Source: Clostridium polyendosporum
GTDB taxonomy: Bacteria; Bacillota; Clostridia; Clostridiales; Clostridiaceae
Length of the DNA stretch: 64,000 bases
Direction: 5' to 3'
Assembly (NCBI RefSeq): GCF_018332455.1
Contig: NZ_BOPZ01000007.1
Span: forward strand, 1 to 64,000
A model generated the notes under the pieces. The model did no database searches. It had not been told where the DNA came from and saw only the letters and a program-made list of their open reading frames with translations. Shown here one piece after another: positions 20,027 through 30,966 of the stretch. Made by a program: the position numbers and the translations under genes. The stretch's first letter is position 1. Every line of letters begins with the position of its first letter.

Positions 20027-20042
20027 TTAAGTTTAAACTTAA
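20027..20042. promoter_or_regulatory. 16-bp perfect palindrome upstream of nfnAB
   Basis: TTAAGTTTAAACTTAA is a perfect inverted repeat in the 330-bp gap between hbd and nfnA. A TATAAA box lies about 10 bases further toward nfnA. It could be a regulator site. It differs from the Rex site seen upstream of crt. A second hairpin, AACAGAATATTT with its complement, lies at 20057-20083. Confidence 0.4.
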
Positions 20043-20130
20043 CAGATTAAAAATTTAACAGAATATTTTTTAAATATTCTGTTATTTCGCACTAACATTA
20101 TTACAAATTTTATAATTGTCAGCTGTAAAA

Positions 20131-20155
20131 AGCTATTCCTATTATACGAACAGCT
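20131..20155 (-). terminator. Terminator of the crt-hbd operon
   Basis: On the minus strand AGCTGTTC pairs with GAATAGCT (one G-U pair) around a nine-base loop and is followed by TTTTT. It lies 33 bases after the hbd stop codon. The hairpin at 20057-20083 may be a second one. Confidence 0.75.
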
Positions 20156-20187
20156 CTTTATGTGAATTGATATTAAATAAACTATAC

Positions 20188-21036
20188 TTATCTATTGTAA
20201 ATATGAAATCCTTTTTTTGTCTTTCTTCCTAACCATCCAGCTCTTACATATTTTCTTAAAAGACTATGAGCCCTATACTTAGCATCTCCAGTTTCCTTAT
20301 ATAGAACATCCATAATAGCTAAACATACATCCAATCCTATTAGATCACCTAAGGCTAATGGTCCCATTGGGTGATTAGCACCTAACATCATAGCCTTATC
20401 TATATCCTCAGCTGATGCTATTTCCTCTGCTAATATTCCAACAGCTTCATTAATCATAGGGATAAGAATTCTATTGACTACAAATCCTGGAGCTTCTGCA
20501 ACTTCTACTGGCTCCTTACCAATGTCTGTTGAAACTCCCTTAACAGCATCAAAAGTTTCTTGTGAAGTAGCCATTCCTTTAATTATTTCAACTAGCTTCA
20601 TTACTGGAGCTGGATTAAAGAAGTGCATTCCTATAACCTTATCAGGTCTTCCTGTAGCTGTAGCTACTTCTGTTACTGATAATGATGAAGTATTGGATGC
20701 TAATATTGTTTCTGGTTTACATATCTTATCAAGTTCAGCAAATATTTGTTTCTTTACTTCCATGTTTTCGACTACAGCTTCAACAACTAAATCACAATCA
20801 GCAGCAAGATTTATATCAGTGGTTCCTGTTATCCTAGAAAGGATTTCTTCTTTTTCTGCTTCTGTCATCTTACCTTTTTCAACAAGCTTAGTTAAGCTTT
20901 TATTGATTCCAATTAACCCTTTATCAACAAACTCTTTCTTTACATCGCTTACAATAACTTCGTAACCTTTTTGTGCAAATGCTTGAACTATTCCAGCACC
21001 CATTGTGCCTGCTCCAAGAACAAAAATCTTTTCCAT
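20188..21036 (-). CDS. hbd: 3-hydroxybutyryl-CoA dehydrogenase
   Basis: A 282-residue enzyme that reduces acetoacetyl-CoA to 3-hydroxybutyryl-CoA with NAD(P)H. The N-terminal Rossmann motif is [16 protein letters not shown]. The catalytic His-Glu pair lies in [19 protein letters not shown], and the C-terminal helical domain includes [15 protein letters not shown]. The length equals the clostridial enzyme. It is last in the crt-bcd-etfB-etfA-hbd operon, 110 bp after etfA, the widest internal gap apart from the crt-bcd spacer. Confidence 0.98.
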   Translation of the reverse strand: MEKIFVLGAGTMGAGIVQAFAQKGYEVIVSDVKKEFVDKGLIGINKSLTKLVEKGKMTEAEKEEILSRITGTTDINLAADCDLVVEAVVENMEVKKQIFAELDKICKPETILASNTSSLSVTEVATATGRPDKVIGMHFFNPAPVMKLVEIIKGMATSQETFDAVKGVSTDIGKEPVEVAEAPGFVVNRILIPMINEAVGILAEEIASAEDIDKAMMLGANHPMGPLALGDLIGLDVCLAIMDVLYKETGDAKYRAHSLLRKYVRAGWLGRKTKKGFHIYNR

Positions 21037-21146
21037 GATATTATACCCCCCATAAAATTTATACTTGTCCTACTTCCATAAAAGCCGGACCCCATATATC
21101 ATTTATAATAAAATACCCTTTTTAAAAATTTTTACGTGATATTATA

Positions 21147-22154
21147 TTATTCAGCTTCTTTCATAGCCTTAGCCTGAGCTATCATTTCTGGGAGAACCTT
21201 TTTTAGATCACCAACTATAGCATAATCAGCAACCTTCATGATTGGTGCATTTGCATCCTTGTTAACTGCTATAATCATATCTGAATCTTGCATACCAGCA
21301 ACATGTTGAATAGCACCAGATATACCACAAGCGATATATATAGTTGGTCTAACTGTTTTTCCTGTTTGGCCTACTTGATAATCTCTTTCTATCCATCCAT
21401 TCTCAACAGCTGCTCTTGAAGCTGCAACTGTTCCTCCAAATACTTCTGCAAGCTCTTCTAAAAGCTTAAAAGTTTCTTTATCACCAACACCTCTACCACC
21501 TGATACTATTATGTTAGCTTCACTTATATCAGCGATATTCTTTTTCTCTTTAACTATCTTAACTACCTTTGTTCTAATATCAGCATCAGTTAAATTTACA
21601 TGTACTTTTTCAACTTTAAATTCTTTCTCTTCTTTTGGTAACTTTGAAAATACTCCTGGTCTTACGGTAGCCATTTGCGGTCTGTGATTAGTACATTCTA
21701 TAGTTGCCATTAAGTTGCCACCAAATGCTGGTCTAGTTGCTAGAAGATATTTTTCTTCCTCATCTATATCAAGTGAAGTACAATCAGCAGTTAATCCTGT
21801 TGAAAGTCTAGCAGCTACTCTTGGACCTAAATCTCTTCCTATGAATGTAGCTCCAATAAATAATATTTCTGGCTTTCTTTCATTTACAAGGTCGCATACA
21901 GCTTTAGTATATCCATCAGTTGTGTAGTGTGATAATAATTCATTATCAACTACTAAAACTTCATCAGCGCCATGAGTTCCTAACTCGTTAATTAAAGTAT
22001 CAACTCTGTATCCTATTAATAATGCACTTAGTTTTACTCCTAACTTATCTGCAATTTTTCTTCCTTCTCCTAAAAGTTCTAAAGAAACTTTTTCAAGCTG
22101 GCCATCTCTTTGTTCAGCAAAAATCCATACCCCTCTATAATCTGCTATATCCAT
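21147..22154 (-). CDS. etfA: Electron transfer flavoprotein alpha subunit
   Basis: A 335-residue EtfA. The C-terminal FAD domain has the family signature starting IVSGGRGVGDKE, then YQVGQTGKTVRPTIYIACGI. With EtfB it partners butyryl-CoA dehydrogenase. In clostridia the Bcd-EtfAB complex bifurcates electrons from NADH to crotonyl-CoA and ferredoxin. AGGAGG precedes the ATG, 20 bp after etfB. Confidence 0.97.
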   Translation of the reverse strand: MDIADYRGVWIFAEQRDGQLEKVSLELLGEGRKIADKLGVKLSALLIGYRVDTLINELGTHGADEVLVVDNELLSHYTTDGYTKAVCDLVNERKPEILFIGATFIGRDLGPRVAARLSTGLTADCTSLDIDEEEKYLLATRPAFGGNLMATIECTNHRPQMATVRPGVFSKLPKEEKEFKVEKVHVNLTDADIRTKVVKIVKEKKNIADISEANIIVSGGRGVGDKETFKLLEELAEVFGGTVAASRAAVENGWIERDYQVGQTGKTVRPTIYIACGISGAIQHVAGMQDSDMIIAVNKDANAPIMKVADYAIVGDLKKVLPEMIAQAKAMKEAE

Positions 22155-22174
22155 GATAAATTACCTCCTAAATT

Positions 22175-22954
22175 CTAGATATAGTGTTTTTCCCTTAATC
22201 GTCCTAAAACATAGCTTACTGCTTCTTGAACTGGCTTATTAACTACTTCTCCTACTCCTTTAGATTCCTTTGTAGTTGATTTCTTAACTTTTGTTGGAGA
22301 ACCTTTCAACCCAAGCTCATTCTTGTCTACATCTATATCATCGGCTGACCATTTTATTATTTCCTTATTAGCTTTTTCAAAAATATACCTTACATTCATG
22401 TATCTTGGTTCATTTAATTCCTTTATGGCTGTTAATAGTACTGGAGTTTGAACCTTTATAAGTTCATATCCGTCTTCTAATGCTCTATTTACTAATAATT
22501 CATCTTTTTCAACCTTTACTTCTTGCACATAAGTGACTTGAGGAATATCTAAGTGTTCAGCTATTTCCGGACCAACTTGAGCTGTATCTCCGTCTATAGC
22601 TTGTCTTCCTGCAAATACTATATCGTATTGAAGCTTTCTTAATGCTCCAGCCAAGGCTTTTGATGTAGCTAATGTATCTGCTCCTGCAAATGCTCTATCT
22701 GTTATAAGAATCGCTTCATCAGCTCCCATACATAAAGCTTCTCTTAAGGCTGCTTCTGCTTGTGGAGGACCCATACTTATAACAGTAACATGTGCATCAT
22801 ACTCATCCTTAAGTTTTAAAGCCTCTTCTAAAGCATGCTTATCTTCTGGATTTATGATCGATGGAACACCTTCTCTTATAAGGGTTCCGGTTTTAGGATC
22901 TATTCTTACAGCTGTAGTATCTGGTACTTGCTTTAAACAAACTACTATCTTCAT
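22175..22954 (-). CDS. etfB: Electron transfer flavoprotein beta subunit
   Basis: A 259-residue EtfB, beginning MKIVVCLKQVPDTT and carrying the adenine-nucleotide domain with GRQAIDGDTAQVGPEIAEHL. In bifurcating Etf this subunit holds the second FAD and receives electrons from NADH. ATG 22963 lies on the GGAGG itself, so ATG 22954, nine bases downstream, is preferred. It lies 21 bp after bcd. Confidence 0.97.
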   Translation of the reverse strand: MKIVVCLKQVPDTTAVRIDPKTGTLIREGVPSIINPEDKHALEEALKLKDEYDAHVTVISMGPPQAEAALREALCMGADEAILITDRAFAGADTLATSKALAGALRKLQYDIVFAGRQAIDGDTAQVGPEIAEHLDIPQVTYVQEVKVEKDELLVNRALEDGYELIKVQTPVLLTAIKELNEPRYMNVRYIFEKANKEIIKWSADDIDVDKNELGLKGSPTKVKKSTTKESKGVGEVVNKPVQEAVSYVLGRLREKHYI

Positions 22955-22975
22955 TTCCCGCATCCTCCCGAAAAA

Positions 22976-24115
22976 CTATTTTAAAATATTAGCCGAGATA
23001 ACCATCTTTTGAACTTCTGAAGTTCCTTCATATATTTCTGTTATCTTGGCATCTCTCATTAATCTTTCTACTGGATATTCCTTAGTATACCCATATCCAC
23101 CAAAGACTTGAACTGCTTTAGTTGTTACTTCCATAGCAACTTCTGCAGCGAATAACTTAGCTCTTGCAGCATCTAATGAATATGGAAGACGTTGATCCTT
23201 TAACCATGCAGCTTTATAAACTAAATGCCTTGCCGCTTCAACCTTAACGTCCATTTCAGCTATATACCATTGTAATCCTTGGAATGCTGAAAGTGGTTTC
23301 CCAAATTGCTTTCTTTCCATCAAGTAAGTCTTAGCTTCTTCTAAAGCACCTTCAGCTAATCCTAAAGCTTGAGCTGCTATACCTATTCTTCCTCCATCAA
23401 GAGTCTTCATTGCTATCCCAAATCCCTTACCTTCTTGACCAATTAGATTTGATTTAGGAATTATGCAGTTTTCCATGATAAGCTCAGTTGTCGATGAGGC
23501 CCTGATACCCATCTTGTTTTCAACCTTACCAATTGAGAATCCAGAGAAGTTTTTTTCAACGATGAATGCTGATATTCCTTTTGTTCCCTTACTTCTATCA
23601 GTCATAGCAAAGATTATGAATATCTCAGCAACACCTCCGTTTGTTATGAATATCTTAGATCCATTTAAGATATATCTATCCCCATCTAACACTGCTGTAG
23701 TTTGTTGTCCTGAGGCATCCGTACCTGCACCTGATTCAGTTAAACCAAATGCGCCTATTTTTTCTCCTTTTGCTAATGGAGTTAAATATTTTTCTTTTTG
23801 AGCTGGAGTGCCAAATTGCTCTATTAATGAAGCGCATAGTGAAGTATGGGCTGAAATTATAACACCATGAGTTCCACAAACTTTTGAAAGTTCTTCTACA
23901 GCTAATATATATGAGAGTGTATCGCCCCCAGCCCCTCCATATTGGGATGAAATTGGAATTCCCATCATGCCTAATTTAGCCATTTTCCTTACATTTTTCA
24001 TAGGAAACTCTTCAGTCTCATCTATTTCACCTGCTATTGGTTTTACTTCACTTATAGCGAATTCTCTAGCCATTTGCCTTACCAGCTCTTGTTCTCTTGT
24101 TAATTGAAAATTCAT
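22976..24115 (-). CDS. bcd: Butyryl-CoA dehydrogenase
   Basis: A 379-residue acyl-CoA dehydrogenase that reduces crotonyl-CoA to butyryl-CoA. FAD and substrate motifs include GAFGLTESGAGTDASG and ILNGSKIFITNGG. The C-terminal VFGGYGYTKEYPVERLMRDA precedes the catalytic Glu in KITEIYEGTSEVQ. Length and context fit clostridial Bcd. AGGAGG lies seven bases before the ATG and is part of a hairpin repeat module upstream. Confidence 0.98.
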   Translation of the reverse strand: MNFQLTREQELVRQMAREFAISEVKPIAGEIDETEEFPMKNVRKMAKLGMMGIPISSQYGGAGGDTLSYILAVEELSKVCGTHGVIISAHTSLCASLIEQFGTPAQKEKYLTPLAKGEKIGAFGLTESGAGTDASGQQTTAVLDGDRYILNGSKIFITNGGVAEIFIIFAMTDRSKGTKGISAFIVEKNFSGFSIGKVENKMGIRASSTTELIMENCIIPKSNLIGQEGKGFGIAMKTLDGGRIGIAAQALGLAEGALEEAKTYLMERKQFGKPLSAFQGLQWYIAEMDVKVEAARHLVYKAAWLKDQRLPYSLDAARAKLFAAEVAMEVTTKAVQVFGGYGYTKEYPVERLMRDAKITEIYEGTSEVQKMVISANILK

Positions 24116-24120
24116 TTACT

Positions 24121-24220
24121 TCCCTCCTGTCTTCTTATTAGCACCCAACAATCATTAATTGTTGGGCCTCCAATCTTCTTATTATCACTGAACAATTATT
24201 AATTATTTAGTCTCCTTATT
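24121..24220 (-). repeat. Two hairpin plus Shine-Dalgarno modules in the crt-bcd spacer
   Basis: Two units of about 48 bp, each with a small hairpin followed by TAATAAGAAGA and GGAG on the minus strand. The unit next to bcd has a perfect 9-bp stem (CCCAACAAT/ATTGTTGGG, 24145-24167). The upstream unit is diverged (CTAAATAATT ... AATTGTTCAG). The same type of module occurs three times before terC at 26946-27080. Confidence 0.75.
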
Positions 24221-24259
24221 CTATAAGCTTTTTTCAACGTTTACTAATCAATAATTAAA

Positions 24260-25042
24260 TTATCTATTTTGGAAATTCTTAGTCCTCTTTTCTATGAAGG
24301 CTGTCATACCCTCTTTTTGATCAATAGTAGTAAAACACTTCCCAAAATCCTCAACTTCCATCATTATAGCGCTATCTATATCAACTTGAATTCCTCTATC
24401 TATAGCATCCTTACATAACTTAACAGCTATTGGAGCATTTTTAGCTATTTTATTTGCCATAGCTTTTGCTTCATCCATTAAATTTTCTAAGGGAACAACC
24501 GTATTAACTAATCCTATTTTTAATGCTTCTTCAGCACTTATAATCTCTCCTGTATAAATAAGTTCTTTAGCCTTTCCTAATCCAACTATTCTTGAAAGCC
24601 TTTGAGTCCCACCAAATCCTGGAGTTATGCCAAGCCCAACCTCCGGCTGTGCAAATCGTGCTTTTTCACTAGCTATTCTTATATCACAAGCCATTGCAAG
24701 TTCACATCCTCCACCTAAAGCAAATCCTGATATTACAGCTATAACTGGTTTATCTAATGTTTCTAATCTTCTGAATACTTTATTGCCTAATACACTAAAC
24801 TCTCTTGCTTGTTCTTCATTAAGATTTTTCATTTCAGAAATATCAGCACCAGCAACAAATGCTTTTTCACCTGCTCCTCTTAGAATTACAACATATACCT
24901 CATTATCAGTTTCAAGTTCAGCTATAATATTATCTAAATCCTTTACAACTTGTGAATTTAATGCATTTAGTGCCTTAGGTCTGTTAATCGTTACAACAGC
25001 AATTTTACCTTCTTTTTCAAGAATAACATTTTTTGATTCCAT
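24260..25042 (-). CDS. crt: Crotonase (3-hydroxybutyryl-CoA dehydratase)
   Basis: A 260-residue enoyl-CoA hydratase that dehydrates 3-hydroxybutyryl-CoA to crotonyl-CoA. The oxyanion-hole segments are FVAGADISEM and SGFALGGGCELAMACD, and the catalytic Glu is within the following PEVGLGITPGFGGTQRL. AAAGGAGG precedes the ATG. It is first in the butyryl-CoA synthesis operon, downstream of a Rex operator. Confidence 0.97.
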   Translation of the reverse strand: MESKNVILEKEGKIAVVTINRPKALNALNSQVVKDLDNIIAELETDNEVYVVILRGAGEKAFVAGADISEMKNLNEEQAREFSVLGNKVFRRLETLDKPVIAVISGFALGGGCELAMACDIRIASEKARFAQPEVGLGITPGFGGTQRLSRIVGLGKAKELIYTGEIISAEEALKIGLVNTVVPLENLMDEAKAMANKIAKNAPIAVKLCKDAIDRGIQVDIDSAIMMEVEDFGKCFTTIDQKEGMTAFIEKRTKNFQNR

Positions 25043-25132
25043 GGTGATAATCCTCCTTTAAAAATGAGATTTATCTTTCAGATAGAATTAGGTGTGAGAA
25101 AACTTTATATTGAAGAAGATATATTAAATTAA

Positions 25133-25150
25133 TTGTTAATAATGTAACAA
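25133..25150. promoter_or_regulatory. Rex operator upstream of crt
   Basis: TTGTTAATAATGTAACAA matches the Rex site TTGTTAANNNNTTAACAA, with perfect TTGTTA/TAACAA arms. On the minus strand TTGTTA can also act as the -35 of a promoter with TTTAAT as -10. Bound Rex would then block polymerase until the NADH/NAD+ ratio rises. The rex gene lies 102 bp upstream. Confidence 0.88.
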
Positions 25151-25162
25151 GAATAAAAAAAA

Positions 25163-25189
25163 ATAATTGAAGTAAACTACTTCAATTAT
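25163..25189 (-). terminator. rex terminator
   Basis: The stem ATAATTGAAGTA with its complement and a three-base loop is followed on the minus strand by about ten T. It ends the rex transcript before the crt promoter. Confidence 0.9.
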
Positions 25190-25252
25190 GATTATAAAGG
25201 TTGGATATTTCTTTTGCAATATAAATAATGTAAAATTTTAACAAACATTATA

Positions 25253-25888
25253 TTACTTCTGGGACTCATTTAAAAGATATACTAATGTTAATAAACTTTC
25301 ACTTAAATGAACATTTTCAATAATAACATCCTCTGGAGCTACAAGGTCTATTGGTGCAAAGTTCCAAATACCTTTTACCCCTCCTACTATAAGTTCATCA
25401 CATATCTTCTGAGCATTTACTTTAGGAACGCAAAGAATTCCTATATCTATATGATTTTTGTGTAAAAAAGCACCAAGATTATCTATATCTTGAATTTCTA
25501 CATCCCTTATTTTCATACCTAAAAGCTTAGGATTTGCATCAAATATTCCAGAAAGTTCAAACCCTAAATTCTTGAAGTTTGAATAATTTGCAATAGCCTG
25601 ACCTATATTCCCTGCTCCAACTATCACAGCATTATAGTGTTTATCTAATCCAAGTATTGCTCTTATCTCACCGTAAAGTTGTCTAACATTATAACCATAA
25701 CCCTGCTGCCCAAAGTCTCCAAAGCAGTTTAAATCTTGTCGAATTTGAGAAGCTGTGAATCCTATCTTTTCACTTAATTCTTTTGATGAAATTCTATCTA
25801 CATCATTTTTTAGAAGCTCTAATAAATATCTATGGTACTTTGGCAATCTTTTTATTACAGCCATAGATATATTTTTCTTTTTATCCAC
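25253..25888 (-). CDS. rex: Redox-sensing transcriptional repressor Rex
   Basis: A 211-residue Rex protein. The N-terminal winged helix (AVIKRLPKYHRYLLELL; GFTASQIRQDLNCFG) binds DNA. The C-terminal Rossmann domain with VGAGNIGQAIANY senses NADH/NAD+. The start is GTG 25888 behind GAGGTG. Rex represses fermentation genes when NADH is low, and its likely target is the crt operator just downstream. Confidence 0.97.
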   Translation of the reverse strand: MDKKKNISMAVIKRLPKYHRYLLELLKNDVDRISSKELSEKIGFTASQIRQDLNCFGDFGQQGYGYNVRQLYGEIRAILGLDKHYNAVIVGAGNIGQAIANYSNFKNLGFELSGIFDANPKLLGMKIRDVEIQDIDNLGAFLHKNHIDIGILCVPKVNAQKICDELIVGGVKGIWNFAPIDLVAPEDVIIENVHLSESLLTLVYLLNESQK

Positions 25889-25977
25889 TTATGGCACCTC
25901 TTCCATTATAATTTAAGTTCACTTATCTATTTTAACTCAGCATAATCTATTTTTTGTAAGCTACTTAATATATATTA

Positions 25978-26118
25978 TCATACTTCATTATTAATAATCT
26001 TTATTTTAACATTGTTTTCTGTTTTTTGCATCATATACGCAATCAAATTTATTTCAAAAATTTTCTGAAAATACACTTCTTTTATTGTTTCTTCTTCATT
26101 TACAACTAATCTTCCCAT
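25978..26118 (-). CDS. Possible small protein, 46-58 residues, between terC and rex
   Basis: An open frame from ATG 26118 reads MGRLVVNEEETIKEVYFQ and continues, rich in Ile, Asn and Lys, to IKIINNEV and TGA. It can be extended to GTG 26154, giving a hydrophobic N-terminus (MTFLTIILNYFLM). The residue pattern is protein-like and the strand matches its neighbours, but the ribosome site is weak. I do not recognise it. The rest of the 25889-26217 gap shows only the terC terminator. Confidence 0.3.
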   Translation of the reverse strand: MGRLVVNEEETIKEVYFQKIFEINLIAYMMQKTENNVKIKIINNEV

Positions 26119-26192
26119 TAGAAAATAATTTAAAATTATTGTTAAAAATGTCACATTATTTTCTTTGTATTTTTTATTAAATAAACATAAAA

Positions 26193-26210
26193 GGAGAGAT
26201 TTCTCCCTCC
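26193..26210 (-). terminator. terC terminator
   Basis: On the minus strand GGGAGA-AAT-CTCTCC is followed by TTTTATG, eight bases after the terC stop codon. Confidence 0.7.
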
Positions 26211-26217
26211 AACATTA

Positions 26218-26937
26218 TTAATTAGTTTTAGCATTTCTAAATTTGTGTAATACAAATGTACAACTTAATACTAATACAAATATTAGAAAGAATATTACTT
26301 CTGGTACTTCAACATGGAATAGTTCTAGTAACATCTTAAAACCTATTATTGCAATGAGTATATATGCTCCACTTTCAAGTTCAGGTACTTTATCTATAAG
26401 TGCTACAAATACCTTGGCAACACCTCTCATCATAAGTATTCCAAATATTGCACCTAAATATAAAACCCATATTTCACTTGAAACTCCAAATGCAGCCGCA
26501 ACACTATCTATGGAAAATGCGATATCCATAAGTTCTACTGCTATAACAGTTCCCCATAATGATTTTTCTATAGCTTTAACTTCATTTTCACTATGTTCTT
26601 CATCTAAGAAAAAGCCTACAGATAACTCTAATAGATAGCCTGCTGCTATTAACTTTACCCACCATATTTTTATTAAATAAGTTCCAACTCCAATTGCAAG
26701 AAATCTAAATATATAAGCTCCCCATATACCATATGTTAAAGCCCTTCTCTGCTCTTTTTCAGGTAAATGTTTCACCATCATAGCTAGTACTAGTGCATTA
26801 TCAGCGCTAAGTAAACCTTCCATAATAACTAAAGTTATTATAATAGCCCAACTACTGGGGTTTAATAAAGTAGAAATCATAACATCCCATGAGAAAAATT
26901 GAGAATAATTATCTAGTATACAATTTATAGAGTTCAT
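26218..26937 (-). CDS. TerC family integral membrane protein (candidate metal exporter)
   Basis: A 239-residue TerC family protein with about seven membrane helices. Signature segments with acidic residues inside the membrane are IMEGLLSADNALVLAMMV and ELMDIAFSIDSVAAAFG. TerC homologues are linked to tellurium resistance and, in several bacteria, to manganese export, including metal loading of exported enzymes. The start is ATG 26937 behind AGGAGGG; the frame also reaches 26967. The leader is unusual: three tandem hairpin/ribosome-site modules, a terminator and a folded element upstream. Confidence 0.88.
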   Translation of the reverse strand: MNSINCILDNYSQFFSWDVMISTLLNPSSWAIIITLVIMEGLLSADNALVLAMMVKHLPEKEQRRALTYGIWGAYIFRFLAIGVGTYLIKIWWVKLIAAGYLLELSVGFFLDEEHSENEVKAIEKSLWGTVIAVELMDIAFSIDSVAAAFGVSSEIWVLYLGAIFGILMMRGVAKVFVALIDKVPELESGAYILIAIIGFKMLLELFHVEVPEVIFFLIFVLVLSCTFVLHKFRNAKTN

Positions 26938-26945
26938 TATGTTCC

Positions 26946-27080
26946 CTCCTGTATTCCTTTTTTGCACTAAATAATTAATAATTATTCAGACTCCTGTATT
27001 CCTTTTTTGCACTAAATAATTAATAATTATTCAGACTCCTGTATCCCCTCTTTGCACTAAACAATTATCAATTGTTTAGC
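26946..27080 (-). repeat. Three tandem 45-bp hairpin plus Shine-Dalgarno modules before terC
   Basis: Units start at 26946, 26991 and 27036. The first two are identical over 45 bp; the third differs at about ten positions but keeps its own pairing (CTAAACAATT with AATTGTTTAG). On the minus strand each unit is a hairpin, then GTGCAAA, then an AGGAG. In units 1 and 2 the stem needs a G-U pair that forms only on the transcribed strand. Unit 1 supplies the terC ribosome site. Confidence 0.9.
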
Positions 27081-27213
27081 CCTTAAGCAAGTTTACTAAC
27101 AAAGCCTTAAATACCATTAGAATATCCTTATTCAACAGAATTAAACTTCTATTCATTATTATACTTATAAAATTCTCAAGCTATTACACAAGCTTTAGTT
27201 AATATAAAAATAA

Positions 27214-27250
27214 GGCTTATGTATAACGCAACCCTCGTTATACATAAGCC
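27214..27250 (-). terminator. Terminator in the terC leader
   Basis: A perfect 15-bp stem (GGCTTATGTATAACG with its complement, seven-base loop) is followed on the minus strand by TTATTTTTATATT. Lying well upstream of terC, it suggests transcription attenuation. Confidence 0.85.
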
Positions 27251-27251
27251 C

Positions 27252-27365
27252 TACAACTAAATACAAAGCCAATAAAAAATATCAATATGTTGACTCCGTA
27301 GCAGTACACAAGTACTGCATGCTACTCCCTACGCCTGAAAGTATTCTCAACAAAAGATATTATAT
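27252..27365 (-). promoter_or_regulatory. Structured terC leader, yybP-ykoY (Mn2+) riboswitch-like
   Basis: On the minus strand the element holds AGGGAGTAGC, a 7-bp hairpin (GCAGTAC/GTACTGC), CTACGGAGTCAACATA and TTGGCTTTG, then a terminator. GGGAGTAG, GTCAACATA and GGCTTTG occur in this order in yybP-ykoY manganese riboswitches, which often precede terC-like genes. The usual 3' closing strand (AGACCTTT) is not evident, and TGTTGA/TCAACA gives a different outer helix. It may be a divergent member or another RNA class. Confidence 0.45.
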
Positions 27366-27489
27366 TTAATTATATATTCAATGTCAATAATTTTGTTGAA
27401 TTTTTTCGATTTTTGTTGTAAATTGTATAGGTCTTTTTCAAAGTATTAAAATTATGATAAACTAATATAAAAAACGTAAGGGAGTAAAC

Positions 27490-28350
27490 ATGGAAATAAT
27501 TAAATTTCTTCAAAGTTTTTCAAATCCTATATTAGATTATTTTTTCTTATTTATAACCAATTTAGGGGGACAAACCTTAGGACTTATTATCTCCCTAATA
27601 TTCCTGTGGTGTATTGACAAAAGATACGGTTATAAACTTATATTTGCAATTGCTTTTTCATTAGCCGTAAATAACATAATAAAAATACTTATTAACTCTC
27701 CCAGACCTATAGGAGTTGAAGGTATAAAAAGTCTTGGTAAAGAAACTGCCACAGGTTCATCCTTTCCATCAGGACATTCTCAAGGAACAGCATCTACTTT
27801 TACCTCGCTAATTGTAGAATTTAAAAAAACATGGATTATTATATTATCCATTACAATGATGATTTTAGTACCTCTTTCAAGGCTTTATCTTGGGGTTCAC
27901 TGGCCGAAAGATGTAATCTTTGGTACTATTTTCGGTATAATTTGTGTATTTATATCAAACCATTTATTTGAATATTGTGAAAGAAATGAAATCGCTTATC
28001 CTATGTTTTTTCTTTCTGCGCTATTCATAATATTAGGTATATTTCTAAAAAATAGTGACTACTTTAAATCTATTGGCGCTTTCACTGCAATATGTATAGG
28101 ATATTTTCTTGAAGATAAATACATAGGCTTTAATCCTCAAGAAGCCCAAATTCAAAAAATATTTAGAATGATTATTGGAACTATAGGTTTCGTGGTAATA
28201 TATATTTCTTTTAAAATTCTTATGAGCACAAGCTATGCAAGGGATTTTCTTTGCTACTTTTCTCTAGGATTATGGGCAACAGTATTAGCTCCATATATAT
28301 TTGTAAATGTTAGTTTTAAAGAGCAAACGGCTAAAAAGGAGTTGAATTAA
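27490..28350 (+). CDS. PAP2 (type 2 phosphatidic acid phosphatase) family membrane protein
   Basis: A 286-residue membrane phosphatase. The three active-site motifs are present: KILINSPRP, SSFPSGHSQGT and SRLYLGVHWPKD. Helices lie at about residues 10-40, 55-70, 118-155, 175-190 and 230-275. Members remove phosphate from lipid phosphates such as undecaprenyl or phosphatidylglycerol phosphate; the substrate here is not known. The C-terminal half has extra helices beyond the core domain. AGGGAG precedes the ATG. It is convergent with ilvC and its stop codon lies inside the terminator stem. Confidence 0.9.
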   Translation: MEIIKFLQSFSNPILDYFFLFITNLGGQTLGLIISLIFLWCIDKRYGYKLIFAIAFSLAVNNIIKILINSPRPIGVEGIKSLGKETATGSSFPSGHSQGTASTFTSLIVEFKKTWIIILSITMMILVPLSRLYLGVHWPKDVIFGTIFGIICVFISNHLFEYCERNEIAYPMFFLSALFIILGIFLKNSDYFKSIGAFTAICIGYFLEDKYIGFNPQEAQIQKIFRMIIGTIGFVVIYISFKILMSTSYARDFLCYFSLGLWATVLAPYIFVNVSFKEQTAKKELN

Positions 28351-28365
28351 ATTCAACTCCTTTTT
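28333..28365. terminator. Bidirectional terminator of the PAP2 gene and ilvC
   Basis: A perfect stem AAAAAGGAGTTGAAT with its complement, flanked by A/T runs on both strands. The PAP2 stop codon is part of the stem. Confidence 0.9.
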
Positions 28366-28398
28366 ATTAATTATACATAATAGTAATATTATCTTATA

Positions 28399-30943
<2,545 letters not shown>

Positions 30944-30966
30944 GCAACAACCTCCGCTACTATTGT

